Made by a program: the position numbers and the translations under genes | Notes under the pieces: model-generated | What the model saw: the letters and a program-made list of their open reading frames with translations, nothing else | Told to the model about the DNA's origin: nothing | Databases searched by the model: none | Source: Herpetosiphon sp042688385 | Lineage (GTDB): Bacteria; Chloroflexota; Chloroflexia; Chloroflexales; Herpetosiphonaceae | NCBI RefSeq assembly: GCF_042688385.1 | Contig: NZ_JBHUPY010000020.1 | Location: 24,261-88,260 of the forward strand | DNA: 64,000 bases | Reading direction: 5' to 3' | In this document: in pieces, positions 1-7,818 of the stretch | Position numbering within the stretch: position 1 is the first letter of the stretch | Layout: the number at the start of each line of letters is the position of its first letter

Positions 1-1
1 T

Positions 2-547
2 TTAAAGGTTATCGAAGCACGTCAGCGTGGGCAAATTGCTACAACAGGACAATCGTTATGGTTTAGTTGGCATAATTGTGCTGACAAACTAACTTGGGTT
101 TTAAGAGCTAGTGATCGTGATGCTCAAGCAGAGGTTTTAGAATATCTTTCCAATGCACAGCTTCATTGTGAAGCATCTTCACAATTTATCTATAACTACA
201 ATGCTGCTCTGAAGTGGGCCGTTAAACCATGGTGGGATTTAAGCTTAGGCTCAGGCAATGTGATTGGATTTGTGCAATTATTTGATTACTATTCAGTCCA
301 AATAGGCCATATTAAAAGTAATATTAAAGAAGAAGGGTCAGTAAGTGCAGTAAGTCGTGATCGAATTCAACAACTATATGATGATATTACAAATTTTACT
401 GAAAAAATACCTGAACCTATGCTCCAAAAAGGAGATATTAGCGAAATTCACCAGGCAATAGTAGATTGGTGCGGGATGATTAAGGATGTTAAAGCAAAAG
501 AGTCGATTAGGCTTCGAGAAGAGCAATATCAGGATGCTTGTAAATAG
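2..547 (+). CDS. Hypothetical protein, 5' end cut by the window edge (paralogue of the gene at 53444-54076)
   Basis: The open frame runs from base 2 with no stop, so the N-terminus lies outside the window. The first in-frame ATG (260) is internal. The visible 181 residues align along their length with the intact 210-residue protein at 53444-54076. Shared blocks are FIYNYNAAL, a WW motif (KPWWDL / QPWWNL), GSVSA, IPEPML and WCGM. Four cysteines are shared (N-C, H-C/Y-C, W-C-G-M and the penultimate C-K), which suggests two disulfides in an exported domain; this is inference. By comparison with the paralogue, the missing part should hold one N-terminal membrane segment. The gene is visibly richer in A+T than its neighbours. 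It precedes the next gene by 11 bases, so the two are probably co-transcribed. Function is unknown. Confidence 0.75.
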   Translation, partial: LKVIEARQRGQIATTGQSLWFSWHNCADKLTWVLRASDRDAQAEVLEYLSNAQLHCEASSQFIYNYNAALKWAVKPWWDLSLGSGNVIGFVQLFDYYSVQIGHIKSNIKEEGSVSAVSRDRIQQLYDDITNFTEKIPEPMLQKGDISEIHQAIVDWCGMIKDVKAKESIRLREEQYQDACK

Positions 548-558
548 GAGAAGCAGTT

Positions 559-981
559 ATGTACCATGTACCGAAAACAAACCGTTGGCAACAGGTTCAT
601 GTCCAAAAATATCTTTATCTTATTAACATCGGGCTGTATTCTTTAGCGAGCTATCTCACGATTTTTAAAACTCCAACCATTATTGCTTGGTGGCTTGACG
701 ATCCTCGTCACGACTTAAATTTTGCATCATTTATCTGGTTTCCGATAGGCTTATTACTCTTGAACTCGTTTATCTGGCAAAGGAGCTATACAACGAGAAC
801 CTTAGGAATTATAGGGATTAGTTTATTACTGATTAATGGATTTATGACGGAGTTCAAGCATGTATATTTTAGTGATGCTGATCAAGTTGGTTGGGCTGTG
901 GTGACGCTACTTTCGGCGATGTTCGCGTTGTATGCATGCTACCGAGCTAGGCCATGGCGCAAGTTGCAGCAGCGAACATAA
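559..981 (+). CDS. Small integral membrane protein, unknown function
   Basis: A 140-residue protein with about four hydrophobic segments: roughly residues 18-38, 52-72, 80-95 and 108-128. The ends are basic (N-terminal KTNRWQQVHVQK, C-terminal RARPWRKLQQR). A GGAG ribosome binding site lies 8 bases before the ATG. It follows the truncated gene by only 11 bases on the same strand and is similarly A+T-rich, so they probably form a unit. No enzymatic motif was seen. The product is not recognised beyond being a polytopic membrane protein. Confidence 0.65.
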   Translation: MYHVPKTNRWQQVHVQKYLYLINIGLYSLASYLTIFKTPTIIAWWLDDPRHDLNFASFIWFPIGLLLLNSFIWQRSYTTRTLGIIGISLLLINGFMTEFKHVYFSDADQVGWAVVTLLSAMFALYACYRARPWRKLQQRT

Positions 982-1157
982 GCTCGCTGGTCGAACCACG
1001 CAGTGCAACGAGGTATGTATTAATAGGCAAATACTTGATGAGCAAACGATTACAATTAGCAAGATTGAGCCTAACTGTTGGCTTGTAAAGCTGTGCAAGC
1101 GCTCGGTGATCAGCTATCATAGCATGGTTATACCAATCAACCTAGGATACAACTTAG

Positions 1158-2663
1158 ATGCTTGCTTATTGGATTAATCTGCTATTCGTGGTGCTTGAAA
1201 CTGCTTTAGGTACGTTTATTCTGGCGCGGGCAAGCCAATATCGGCCTGCCCGAATCTTCTTTTGCTTAACCTTGTGTTTGGTGGTGATTAATAGCACGGC
1301 GCTTGCCCGTAATCTAACCACCGATCCAGCTAGCTCATATATTTTGGTTTGTGTTGCGCTGATTAGCTTAGGCCTCTTGTGTTTATTAATGCTGCTGCTG
1401 TTTGCGGCGCTGTTTATGCCTCAATGGTGGGAAGGCCAGCGCCCAATTCGCTGGATTAGTCTGGTTTATGTTGGGGCGATTGGCATAGTAGCGCTTGATC
1501 TGGTTGGCCAATTTGGTTGGTTTACCGCAGGTATAGCGCTCGATCAAGAGATTTATCGGCCAATTGCTGGCTCGGCAGCTGGCTTGATGTTGGGCTTATT
1601 TAGCCTTGGGTGGTTGGTTCAGCTTGGTTTGTTGGCAACGGCATTTTGGCGTAATCCAGCAACGAGGCGCTCGATTAGCTGGCTCATGTTCGCCATTTTA
1701 TTTACAGCGCTGACCAACTCGGTCTTGGGAATTATTAAGTTGGATTCAAGTGGGCAGCTCGCGAGCATTTTGCAAACCGTGCCTTTAGTGCTGAGTTTGA
1801 CCTATATTGTGCTACGTGGGAGTTTATTTCAAACCAAACAAGTGGCAGTGCAGCAGGCGCTGCAAACGATGAGCGAGGCCATGGTTGTGGTTGATCGCGA
1901 AGGCATGTTGGTGTATCTCAATTATGCAGCTCAACAGCTTGGCTTGCAGAATCAACAACCACTTCAGCCCAATTTAGCCACAATTGGGGTTGCTGCTGAG
2001 GATATTGCAGCATTGCAGCGTGCCTTAGCTCAAGATCCATTCCAGCCTTTTAGCCAAACGTTGGCTTTAGGCGAGCCACTGCGCTTGCTGGAAAATACGG
2101 TCTCGCCAGTGTTAGATAGCGCTGGGCAGATTCAAGGCACGATGTTGTTTATTCGCGATATTACTGAATTGGAACGGCGCACGGCGTTGCTTGAGCAGGA
2201 ACGGCGGCGGCTGAGTACCACGGTAGAGCAGCTTGAGCAAGAGCAAGCACAGCGCAATCAATTGGCGCAGGCGGTGCAAGCACTTTCGTTTCCGACGATT
2301 CCGGTTTTGCCTGGCGTGTTAGTTATGCCGCTGATTGGCGTGCTCGATCAGCAGCGAATTGCTGAATGCCAGCAGGTATTGATGGAATCGCTCAATCAGC
2401 AAGCGGTGCAACGCTTATTAATTGATTTGACTGGAGTTCAGTTGATTGATGACGAAGGTGCAAATGGTATGCAACGAATTTTGCGGGCGGCCTATTTGCT
2501 GGGGGCACAAACAACCTTAATTGGGGTTCGGCCCGATGTTGCTCAAACATTGGTAAGTATGGGAGCCGATTTGAACGCTGTGGCGACAGCAGCAACCTTG
2601 CAAGCAGCAATTGGCCAAATTATTGCAAAAAAAGAGCCACATCAAGCGCTAAAAACTTGCTGA
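1158..2663 (+). CDS. Membrane-anchored PAS-STAS regulator (RsbR-like)
   Basis: A 501-residue protein. The N-terminal ~220 residues hold about seven hydrophobic segments, like the 7TM sensor region of many histidine kinases. A PAS-like domain follows at about 230-335 (from VQQALQTMSEAMVVVDREG to FIRDITELERR), then a coiled coil at about 335-375. A C-terminal STAS domain occupies about 378-490. There is no kinase domain, so output is expected through STAS partner binding, as in stressosome RsbR proteins. At the two positions phosphorylated in Bacillus RsbR (T171 and T205), this protein has Q (GVLDQ) and D (LIDDEG), so neither site looks phosphorylatable. It converges on two other STAS genes. 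The last codons overlap a terminator hairpin that serves the opposite strand. The start was chosen by the membrane segment; the ribosome binding site is weak. Confidence 0.8.
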   Translation: MLAYWINLLFVVLETALGTFILARASQYRPARIFFCLTLCLVVINSTALARNLTTDPASSYILVCVALISLGLLCLLMLLLFAALFMPQWWEGQRPIRWISLVYVGAIGIVALDLVGQFGWFTAGIALDQEIYRPIAGSAAGLMLGLFSLGWLVQLGLLATAFWRNPATRRSISWLMFAILFTALTNSVLGIIKLDSSGQLASILQTVPLVLSLTYIVLRGSLFQTKQVAVQQALQTMSEAMVVVDREGMLVYLNYAAQQLGLQNQQPLQPNLATIGVAAEDIAALQRALAQDPFQPFSQTLALGEPLRLLENTVSPVLDSAGQIQGTMLFIRDITELERRTALLEQERRRLSTTVEQLEQEQAQRNQLAQAVQALSFPTIPVLPGVLVMPLIGVLDQQRIAECQQVLMESLNQQAVQRLLIDLTGVQLIDDEGANGMQRILRAAYLLGAQTTLIGVRPDVAQTLVSMGADLNAVATAATLQAAIGQIIAKKEPHQALKTC

Positions 2664-2671
2664 TGTGGCTC
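2627..2671 (-). terminator. Intrinsic terminator for the STAS gene at 2685-3500, embedded in the end of the convergent CDS
   Basis: The perfect 11-bp stem GAGCCACATCA (2634-2644) pairs with TGATGTGGCTC (2661-2671). On the minus strand it is followed by seven T (2627-2633). The upstream arm lies inside the last codons of the plus-strand PAS-STAS gene, so one sequence codes protein on one strand and ends transcription on the other. Confidence 0.8.
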
Positions 2672-2684
2672 GTATGGGTTGCGA

Positions 2685-3500
2685 TTAGCGCGGGCGAATC
2701 GCTAAACCCTGCAATTCGAGCGCATATTCAACCCCTGCTTGCAAGTTGGCACGGGTCACGATGCCCGTTAGGTCAATGCCCAATTGAACGATCGTTTGGG
2801 CAATTTCGGCCCCGATACCGACCAAAACGACGGTTGAGCCAAGCAAACGAGCGGCGCGGGCTGCTTGCAAGAGATAGTTGGCAACCCCAGTATCAATGAC
2901 TGGCACGCCGGTAATATCCAAAATAACAACATCGGCGCTATAGGTATTTATTGCTTCGAGCAAGGCTTCCATAATTTGGCCTGCACGGCGCGAATCGACC
3001 GAGCCAATCAGAGGTAGCACCAAAATGCCGCCATAGACTGGCACAATTGGTGATGAAACCTCGGCTAAGGCTGATTCTTGGTTGGAAATAATTTCGACTT
3101 GAGCATCTTCATAGCCGTTGAACATGCCCATCATGCCTTCTGCGGTGAGTTCATGGAGGCGGTCGAGCATTTCGAGCAAGAAGACCGGATCATCCGTATA
3201 ATAGTTACGCAACACGCTAGCAGTTGCTTGGTTGGCGCTGCGCAACACTTGTTGAACGCTATTTAAAGGAATATTTTGGCGAAAGCGATCGTAGCTAATA
3301 TCGCGCATATGTTGCTGATAGGCATGCTTCTCAGGATCACGCAAATCTTGAATTAATGCATCCATTGAGGCAACTGTGCGTTTTTTAAGTTCCTCGCGCG
3401 CCATTTTGCTATATTCAACCACATTGGCTTGAATGACCCCGATCGTGGCTTCGATAATTTCATCGAAGTGTTTGGTGTAAAAAGCTGCTAAATCTGCCAC
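2685..3500 (-). CDS. RsbR-family STAS-domain protein
   Basis: A 271-residue protein with a helical RsbR-type N-terminal domain (about 1-145) and a C-terminal STAS domain (about 155-262). The STAS domain carries the motif VVILDITGVPVIDTGVANYL. In Bacillus RsbR the matching Thr (VIDT) is T205, a target of the RsbT kinase. The T171-equivalent is Ser here (GSVDS). Proteins of this type build stressosome-like complexes. No RsbS or RsbT gene is nearby, so the partner is not identifiable from this window. The STAS half is almost identical in protein sequence to that of the next gene (3610-4425), while the N-terminal halves differ strongly. This suggests duplication with different sensory inputs. An intrinsic terminator follows. 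Confidence 0.85.
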   Translation of the reverse strand: MADLAAFYTKHFDEIIEATIGVIQANVVEYSKMAREELKKRTVASMDALIQDLRDPEKHAYQQHMRDISYDRFRQNIPLNSVQQVLRSANQATASVLRNYYTDDPVFLLEMLDRLHELTAEGMMGMFNGYEDAQVEIISNQESALAEVSSPIVPVYGGILVLPLIGSVDSRRAGQIMEALLEAINTYSADVVILDITGVPVIDTGVANYLLQAARAARLLGSTVVLVGIGAEIAQTIVQLGIDLTGIVTRANLQAGVEYALELQGLAIRPR

Positions 3501-3609
3501 AGTTGCGAGCCCTCCTAAAGTTAGGTTTTTTGGATTGCGATAAAAGATACCAACCTACTGCGATCTGCCGAGTCTCTAACTATGCTGATTTAACAGCGTT
3601 TTGGCTTGA

Positions 3610-4425
3610 TTAGCGTGGGCGAATTGCCAAGCCTTGTAAATCTAAGGCATATTCAATGCCCGATTGTAAGTTGGCGCGGGTGATAATGCCAGTTAAATCG
3701 ATGCCCAATTGAACGATTGTTTGGGCAATTTCGGCCCCGATGCCCACCAAGACAACGGTTGAGCCAAGCAAGCGTGCGGCACGGGCGGCTTGTAAGAGAT
3801 AATTGGCAACGCCAGTATCGATAACTGGCACGCCAGTAATATCTAAAATTACCACATCGGCGCTATAGGTATTAATCGATTCAAGTAGTGATTCCATAAT
3901 TTGGCCTGCGCGCATCGAATCGATTGAGCCAATTAATGGTAAGACCAACACGCCCTCATAGACGGGCACAATTGGCGATGAAACTTCGGCGAGGGCATAG
4001 GTTTGCGATGAAATAATTTCATCTTTGTGCTGCTGAAATCCCTCGTAGACTGCGGCGATTGCGGCGGTAGTAATTTGATGACCTTTTTCAATCACATTAA
4101 TTTGATCGGTGGGGCTATCGCTGTAGGCTTCGCGCAAGCTTTTAATCATAATATCGGTAGAAACAAGCAATACCTCTAAGAACGCGCCAATAGGAATGCC
4201 TTGTTGGGCACGTACATAACTGGTTTGCCGCCAATAATCAGGGAAAGCCTGCGGTTTGTCGTTATCGAGATCGCGGGCATATGGATCAAGCCCAGCTATT
4301 ACCCGTTTACGCACATCATCTCTGGGCATTGAACCGTAGGTGGGAATTTGGCTTTGTAAGGCGTTGATAACGCGATCGACAATGACTTCTTCGTGCTGCT
4401 TGAACATTTGATAATAGCTGGTCAT
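3610..4425 (-). CDS. RsbR-family STAS-domain protein, paralogue of the neighbour
   Basis: A 271-residue protein, exactly the length of its downstream neighbour. The N-terminal ~145 residues form a divergent helical sensor-like domain (start MTSYYQMFKQHEEVIVDRV). The STAS domain (about 155-262) matches the neighbour at nearly every residue, including GSIDS and VIDTGV, the sites equivalent to RsbR T171 and T205. Most DNA differences in this half are synonymous, which indicates purifying selection or old conversion rather than a recent copy. The spacing of 109 bases allows co-transcription. An AGGAG motif stands a few bases upstream of the ATG. Signal input is unknown. Confidence 0.85.
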   Translation of the reverse strand: MTSYYQMFKQHEEVIVDRVINALQSQIPTYGSMPRDDVRKRVIAGLDPYARDLDNDKPQAFPDYWRQTSYVRAQQGIPIGAFLEVLLVSTDIMIKSLREAYSDSPTDQINVIEKGHQITTAAIAAVYEGFQQHKDEIISSQTYALAEVSSPIVPVYEGVLVLPLIGSIDSMRAGQIMESLLESINTYSADVVILDITGVPVIDTGVANYLLQAARAARLLGSTVVLVGIGAEIAQTIVQLGIDLTGIITRANLQSGIEYALDLQGLAIRPR

Positions 4426-4488
4426 GCAGGCTCCTTGAATGCTGGCAAGGTTTCCCGATTGCCAAGGTATCTCGCTTCTGGTTTGGTC

Positions 4489-4519
4489 AACGGAAGGGTT
4501 TCTCTACGACCCTTCCGTT
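4489..4519 (-). terminator. Hairpin between leuS and the STAS gene
   Basis: The perfect 11-bp inverted repeat AACGGAAGGGT / ACCCTTCCGTT has a 9-base loop and lies just after the leuS stop codon. There is no clear T-run, so it may terminate inefficiently or only protect the 3' end. Confidence 0.45.
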
Positions 4520-4533
4520 GCAACACCAAACAC

Positions 4534-6978
4534 TTATTTGATGACGATGTTGACCAAGCGATTTGGTACAACAATTTGCTTGACGATGGTCTTGCCTTCA
4601 ACCAACGGTGCAATCTTTTCATCGGCCAACGCGGCAGCAATAATTGTTGCTTCATCGGCGTTGGCGGCTACCTGTATTTTACCGCGAACTTTACCATTGA
4701 TTTGCACTGGCAATTCAATTGATTCGTCGATTAATAAGGCTTCGTCGTAGCTTGGCCAAGCTTGCAGGTGCACGCTTTCGCTATGGCCCAAGAATTCCCA
4801 CAATTCTTCGGCAATATGCGGCGCGATTGGCGCTAACAACAAGGTTAAGGCTTCGCTGGCTTTGCGCCATTGTTCGCTGCCATAAACATCGGTTTCGCGG
4901 GCTTTCATCAATTCGTTGACGAATTCCATCAAGCCAGCAATGGCGGTGTTAAAGGCAAAGCGTTGAATATCGTCGCCAACTTTTTTGATGATGCGATGGG
5001 TTTGGCGTTCCAAAGTGCTAGCATCGCCCGCTGCATCGTGGCGTTGCGGCGTATCGGTCACGACGCGCCAAGCCCGATCTAAGAAGCGCACACAACCCTC
5101 GATGCCGCGATTGTTCCACGGGCCGCCTTGCTCCCACGGGCCGATGAACATTAAGAAGGTGCGCACGGTGTCGGCCCCATATTGGGCTACCAGCATATCT
5201 GGGTCAATCACGTTGCCGCGTGATTTGGACATTTTATTACTATCTTCGCCTAAAATCACCCCTTGGTTGATCAAGCGGGTCATTGGTTCGTTGGCGCTGA
5301 CCAAGCCCAAATCGCGCATGGCCTTCCACCAAAAGCGGGTGTACAACAAGTGCATCACTGCATGCTCACGCCCACCAGTATATTGATCAACTGGCAACCA
5401 TTTATCGGCGATGGCTTTGGTAAATGGCGCATTGGCATCGTGAGGGCTTAAGTAGCGTGCTTGATACCACGATGAATCGACAAAAGTATCCATGGTGTCG
5501 GTATCGCGCTCAGCTTCGCCGCCACAATTGGGGCAGGTAGTAAAGCGCCACGTTGGGTGCAATTTCAAGGGCGATTCGCCAGTTGGCTTGAAATCGACCT
5601 CATCGGGCAACAGCAAGGGCAATTGATCTTCTGGCACGGGTACAGTACCACATGTTGGGCAATAGATCATTGGGATTGGCGTGCCCCAATAGCGTTGGCG
5701 GCTGACCAACCAATCGCGCAAGCGATAGTTGATTGCCCGTTTGCCCAATTGTTCAGCTTCCAACCATTTAATGACTGCTTCTTTGGCTTCTGCTGAGCTT
5801 AACCCATCGATCTGGCCCGAATTGACCACCGTGCCATAAGCTGCTTCGGCTGCTTCCAAGGGTGTTTCCGCAGTTTGCTCTGCTTGGATAACCACGCGCT
5901 TGATTGGCAAGCCAAAGGTTGTGGCAAACGCAAAATCGCGTTCGTCGTGGCCGGGCACAGCCATAATCGCGCCAGTACCATAGGTCATCAGCACATAGTC
6001 GGCAATCCAAATGGGCACGCGCTCTTGGCTGGCCGGATTAATCGCATAGGCACCGATCCACACGCCAGTTTTGGGTTTCTCGTCGTCGGTTGATTGGCGC
6101 TCAACTTCGGTTTTGCGAATTGCTTCGGCGACATAGGCATCGACGCTGGCTTTTTGCTCGGCGCTGGTCAATTTAGCAACTAAGGGATGTTCGGGAGCCA
6201 AAACCATAAAGGTTGCGCCCCACAAGGTATCGGGTCGCGTTGAAAAGACCGTGATTGGATCGCCGGCCTCAGATTTAAAGGTAATTTCGGCACCTTCCGA
6301 GCGCCCGATCCAATTGCGTTGCATCGACGTAATGCGTTCTGGCCAATCCAAGCCTGAGAAATCCAGCAATTCATCGGCGTAGGAAGTAATTTTGAAATAC
6401 CATTGATCCAAATCGCGCTTGGTGACTAAGCTATCGCAGCGTTCGCAGCGGCGTTCGTCGCCAATAACCTGTTCGCGGGCCAAGGTTGTATTACACTTGG
6501 GACACCAATCGACAGCTGAGAATTTTTTATAGGCCAAGCCACGTTTGAAAAACTGAATAAAAAACCACTGGTTCCAGCGATAATATTCAGGGTCGGCACT
6601 GACAATCTGTTGCTGCCAATCGACCATCATGCCCATTGATTGCAACTGGCCGCGCATATATTCAATGTTTGAATAGGTCCATTTGCGCGGATCTAAGTTG
6701 TTTTTGATGGCGGCATTTTCGGCGGGTAAGCCAAAGGCATCGAAGCCCATTGGGAAAAAGACGTTGTAGCCCTGCATGCGCATATAGCGGGCATGCACAT
6801 CGCTGGGCGACATGGCATACCAATGGCCAATGTGCAAATTGCCCGATGGATAGGGCAGCATAGTGACTGCATAATGTTTTGGTTTATCACTGTCTGGCTC
6901 AAAGCGATAAATTCCATCACGTTCCCAGCGTTCGCGCCATTTTGGCTCGGTGACGCTACTGTCATAACGAGTGGCCAT
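4534..6978 (-). CDS. leuS: Leucyl-tRNA synthetase
   Basis: An 814-residue class I aminoacyl-tRNA synthetase that charges tRNA-Leu with leucine in the cytoplasm. The HIGH signature is present as PSGNLHIGHW near residue 45-55 and the KMSKS signature as NKMSKSRGNVIDP near residue 575-590. A CxxC-type zinc motif pair (CPKC...CERC) is at about 160-185. The editing (CP1) domain includes TRPDTLWGATFMVLAPEHPL and GTGAIMAVPGHDERD. The C-terminal anticodon-binding and appended domains end in VVPNRLVNIVIK. Length is normal for bacterial LeuRS. A T-box leader lies immediately upstream, so expression should rise when uncharged tRNA-Leu accumulates. Confidence 0.98.
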   Translation of the reverse strand: MATRYDSSVTEPKWRERWERDGIYRFEPDSDKPKHYAVTMLPYPSGNLHIGHWYAMSPSDVHARYMRMQGYNVFFPMGFDAFGLPAENAAIKNNLDPRKWTYSNIEYMRGQLQSMGMMVDWQQQIVSADPEYYRWNQWFFIQFFKRGLAYKKFSAVDWCPKCNTTLAREQVIGDERRCERCDSLVTKRDLDQWYFKITSYADELLDFSGLDWPERITSMQRNWIGRSEGAEITFKSEAGDPITVFSTRPDTLWGATFMVLAPEHPLVAKLTSAEQKASVDAYVAEAIRKTEVERQSTDDEKPKTGVWIGAYAINPASQERVPIWIADYVLMTYGTGAIMAVPGHDERDFAFATTFGLPIKRVVIQAEQTAETPLEAAEAAYGTVVNSGQIDGLSSAEAKEAVIKWLEAEQLGKRAINYRLRDWLVSRQRYWGTPIPMIYCPTCGTVPVPEDQLPLLLPDEVDFKPTGESPLKLHPTWRFTTCPNCGGEAERDTDTMDTFVDSSWYQARYLSPHDANAPFTKAIADKWLPVDQYTGGREHAVMHLLYTRFWWKAMRDLGLVSANEPMTRLINQGVILGEDSNKMSKSRGNVIDPDMLVAQYGADTVRTFLMFIGPWEQGGPWNNRGIEGCVRFLDRAWRVVTDTPQRHDAAGDASTLERQTHRIIKKVGDDIQRFAFNTAIAGLMEFVNELMKARETDVYGSEQWRKASEALTLLLAPIAPHIAEELWEFLGHSESVHLQAWPSYDEALLIDESIELPVQINGKVRGKIQVAANADEATIIAAALADEKIAPLVEGKTIVKQIVVPNRLVNIVIK

Positions 6979-7020
6979 AGTCTACTCCTTCGTTAACCAT
7001 ATCTAAATTGGCAAAAATCT

Positions 7021-7053
7021 AAAACAAAAAACCCCGAACTCATGCGAGGGACG
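7021..7053 (-). terminator. Terminator hairpin of the leuS T-box
   Basis: On the minus strand, TCCCTCGCATGAGTTCGGGG is followed by TTTTTTGTTTT. The stem is imperfect (CC-CUC / GAG-GG with a bulge). It lies directly after the T-box core, where the regulated terminator belongs. Confidence 0.6.
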
Positions 7054-7266
7054 GAGCAAAACCCCGTGGTACCACCCTGCTTATGAGCCGAAGCACATCA
7101 CTTGTAGGCGCGATAACGGGCGCACCCGCCACCAACTACGCAGCCGAGGCTGTTCCCTGGTGGGGCAATAAACGGGCGAGTTGGGCGCTTGGTGTAGCTT
7201 TGCACCAACCAGCTACTCTCTGCAAAAACGCGCTTAATACTCCCGCGAACCAAGTGTTATCAATTA
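7021..7266 (-). ncRNA. T-box leader (tRNA-Leu sensing) of leuS
   Basis: The minus-strand leader carries the T-box core AGGGTGGTACCACG (7065-7078), which binds the acceptor end of uncharged tRNA. A Stem I-like region lies upstream, with the AGTA element near 7213-7222. The likely specifier is CTC (minus strand, 7178-7180) in the context AACTCGCCC. CTC is a leucine codon, consistent with the downstream leuS. A GC hairpin followed by a T-run (7021-7060) can act as the terminator competing with the T-box antiterminator. The start is inferred from the -10 box. The specifier call is by position and context, without a folded model. Confidence 0.85.
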
Positions 7267-7272
7267 ATTGCG

Positions 7273-7278
7273 ATTATA
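7273..7278 (-). promoter_or_regulatory. -10 box of the leuS T-box transcript
   Basis: The minus-strand TATAAT is a perfect -10 hexamer. A weak -35 candidate (TTGATG) lies 19 bases further upstream. Start of transcription is expected near 7266. Confidence 0.55.
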
Positions 7279-7533
7279 CCACGGCTTGATCAGCAGCCAT
7301 CAATCTAAAGATTGAACTCTTTAACGACGCTGTGATTGTGAAGATAGCGCTGCTTAAGCCTAACGAAAGTACTAGGATTAAGCAAGATTAGCTGTTTAGC
7401 TGTGGTCATAGCTAACTACATACCTCGCTTTTGAAACTCATTGGTCTAAGATCGCTAAAAATGCGCATTTGCGAGCCATTTAAGTTAAGCAAAACTAAGA
7501 TTTTGCTGATTAGAATGAGCAATTAGGTTAAAT

Positions 7534-7562
7534 TTGCATAAAGAAATGCTTGCTAGTACAAT
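7534..7562 (+). promoter_or_regulatory. Candidate promoter of the S8 protease gene; the rest of the 7279-7818 gap shows no gene
   Basis: TTGCAT (7534-7539) and TACAAT (7557-7562) are separated by exactly 17 bases. If used, the transcript has a leader of about 250 bases. That leader contains a small hairpin (TATCCC-caac-GGGATA, near 7568-7581) and an AAAGGAGGGATG stretch near 7709-7720, but no open frame of note and no riboswitch class that was recognised. The remaining gap sequence shows no gene. Confidence 0.5.
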
Positions 7563-7818
7563 AGTCCTATCCCCAACGGGATACGAATTTAAGCGATTGT
7601 TGCCCCATAGCGCCTCAAACTGAAGCGTTACCATACGCCCATAACCAGTGAACGGGCTTCTTTAAGCTATAACTCTCACCAAATTTGCGACAATCCCCTT
7701 TTGATGAAAGGAGGGATGCAGTTTAGTATTCGTATTTTGACATTTTAGCCACTTGCTCACCATCGTACCGCTTGGAAATTGACTGGTATTACATACACAC
7801 TTGTGTGTGGAGGATGGC

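Noticed and set aside
932..1177. Open frame of 81 codons between the membrane protein and the PAS-STAS gene
   Set aside because: It overlaps the end of one gene and the start of the next in another frame and has no ribosome binding site.
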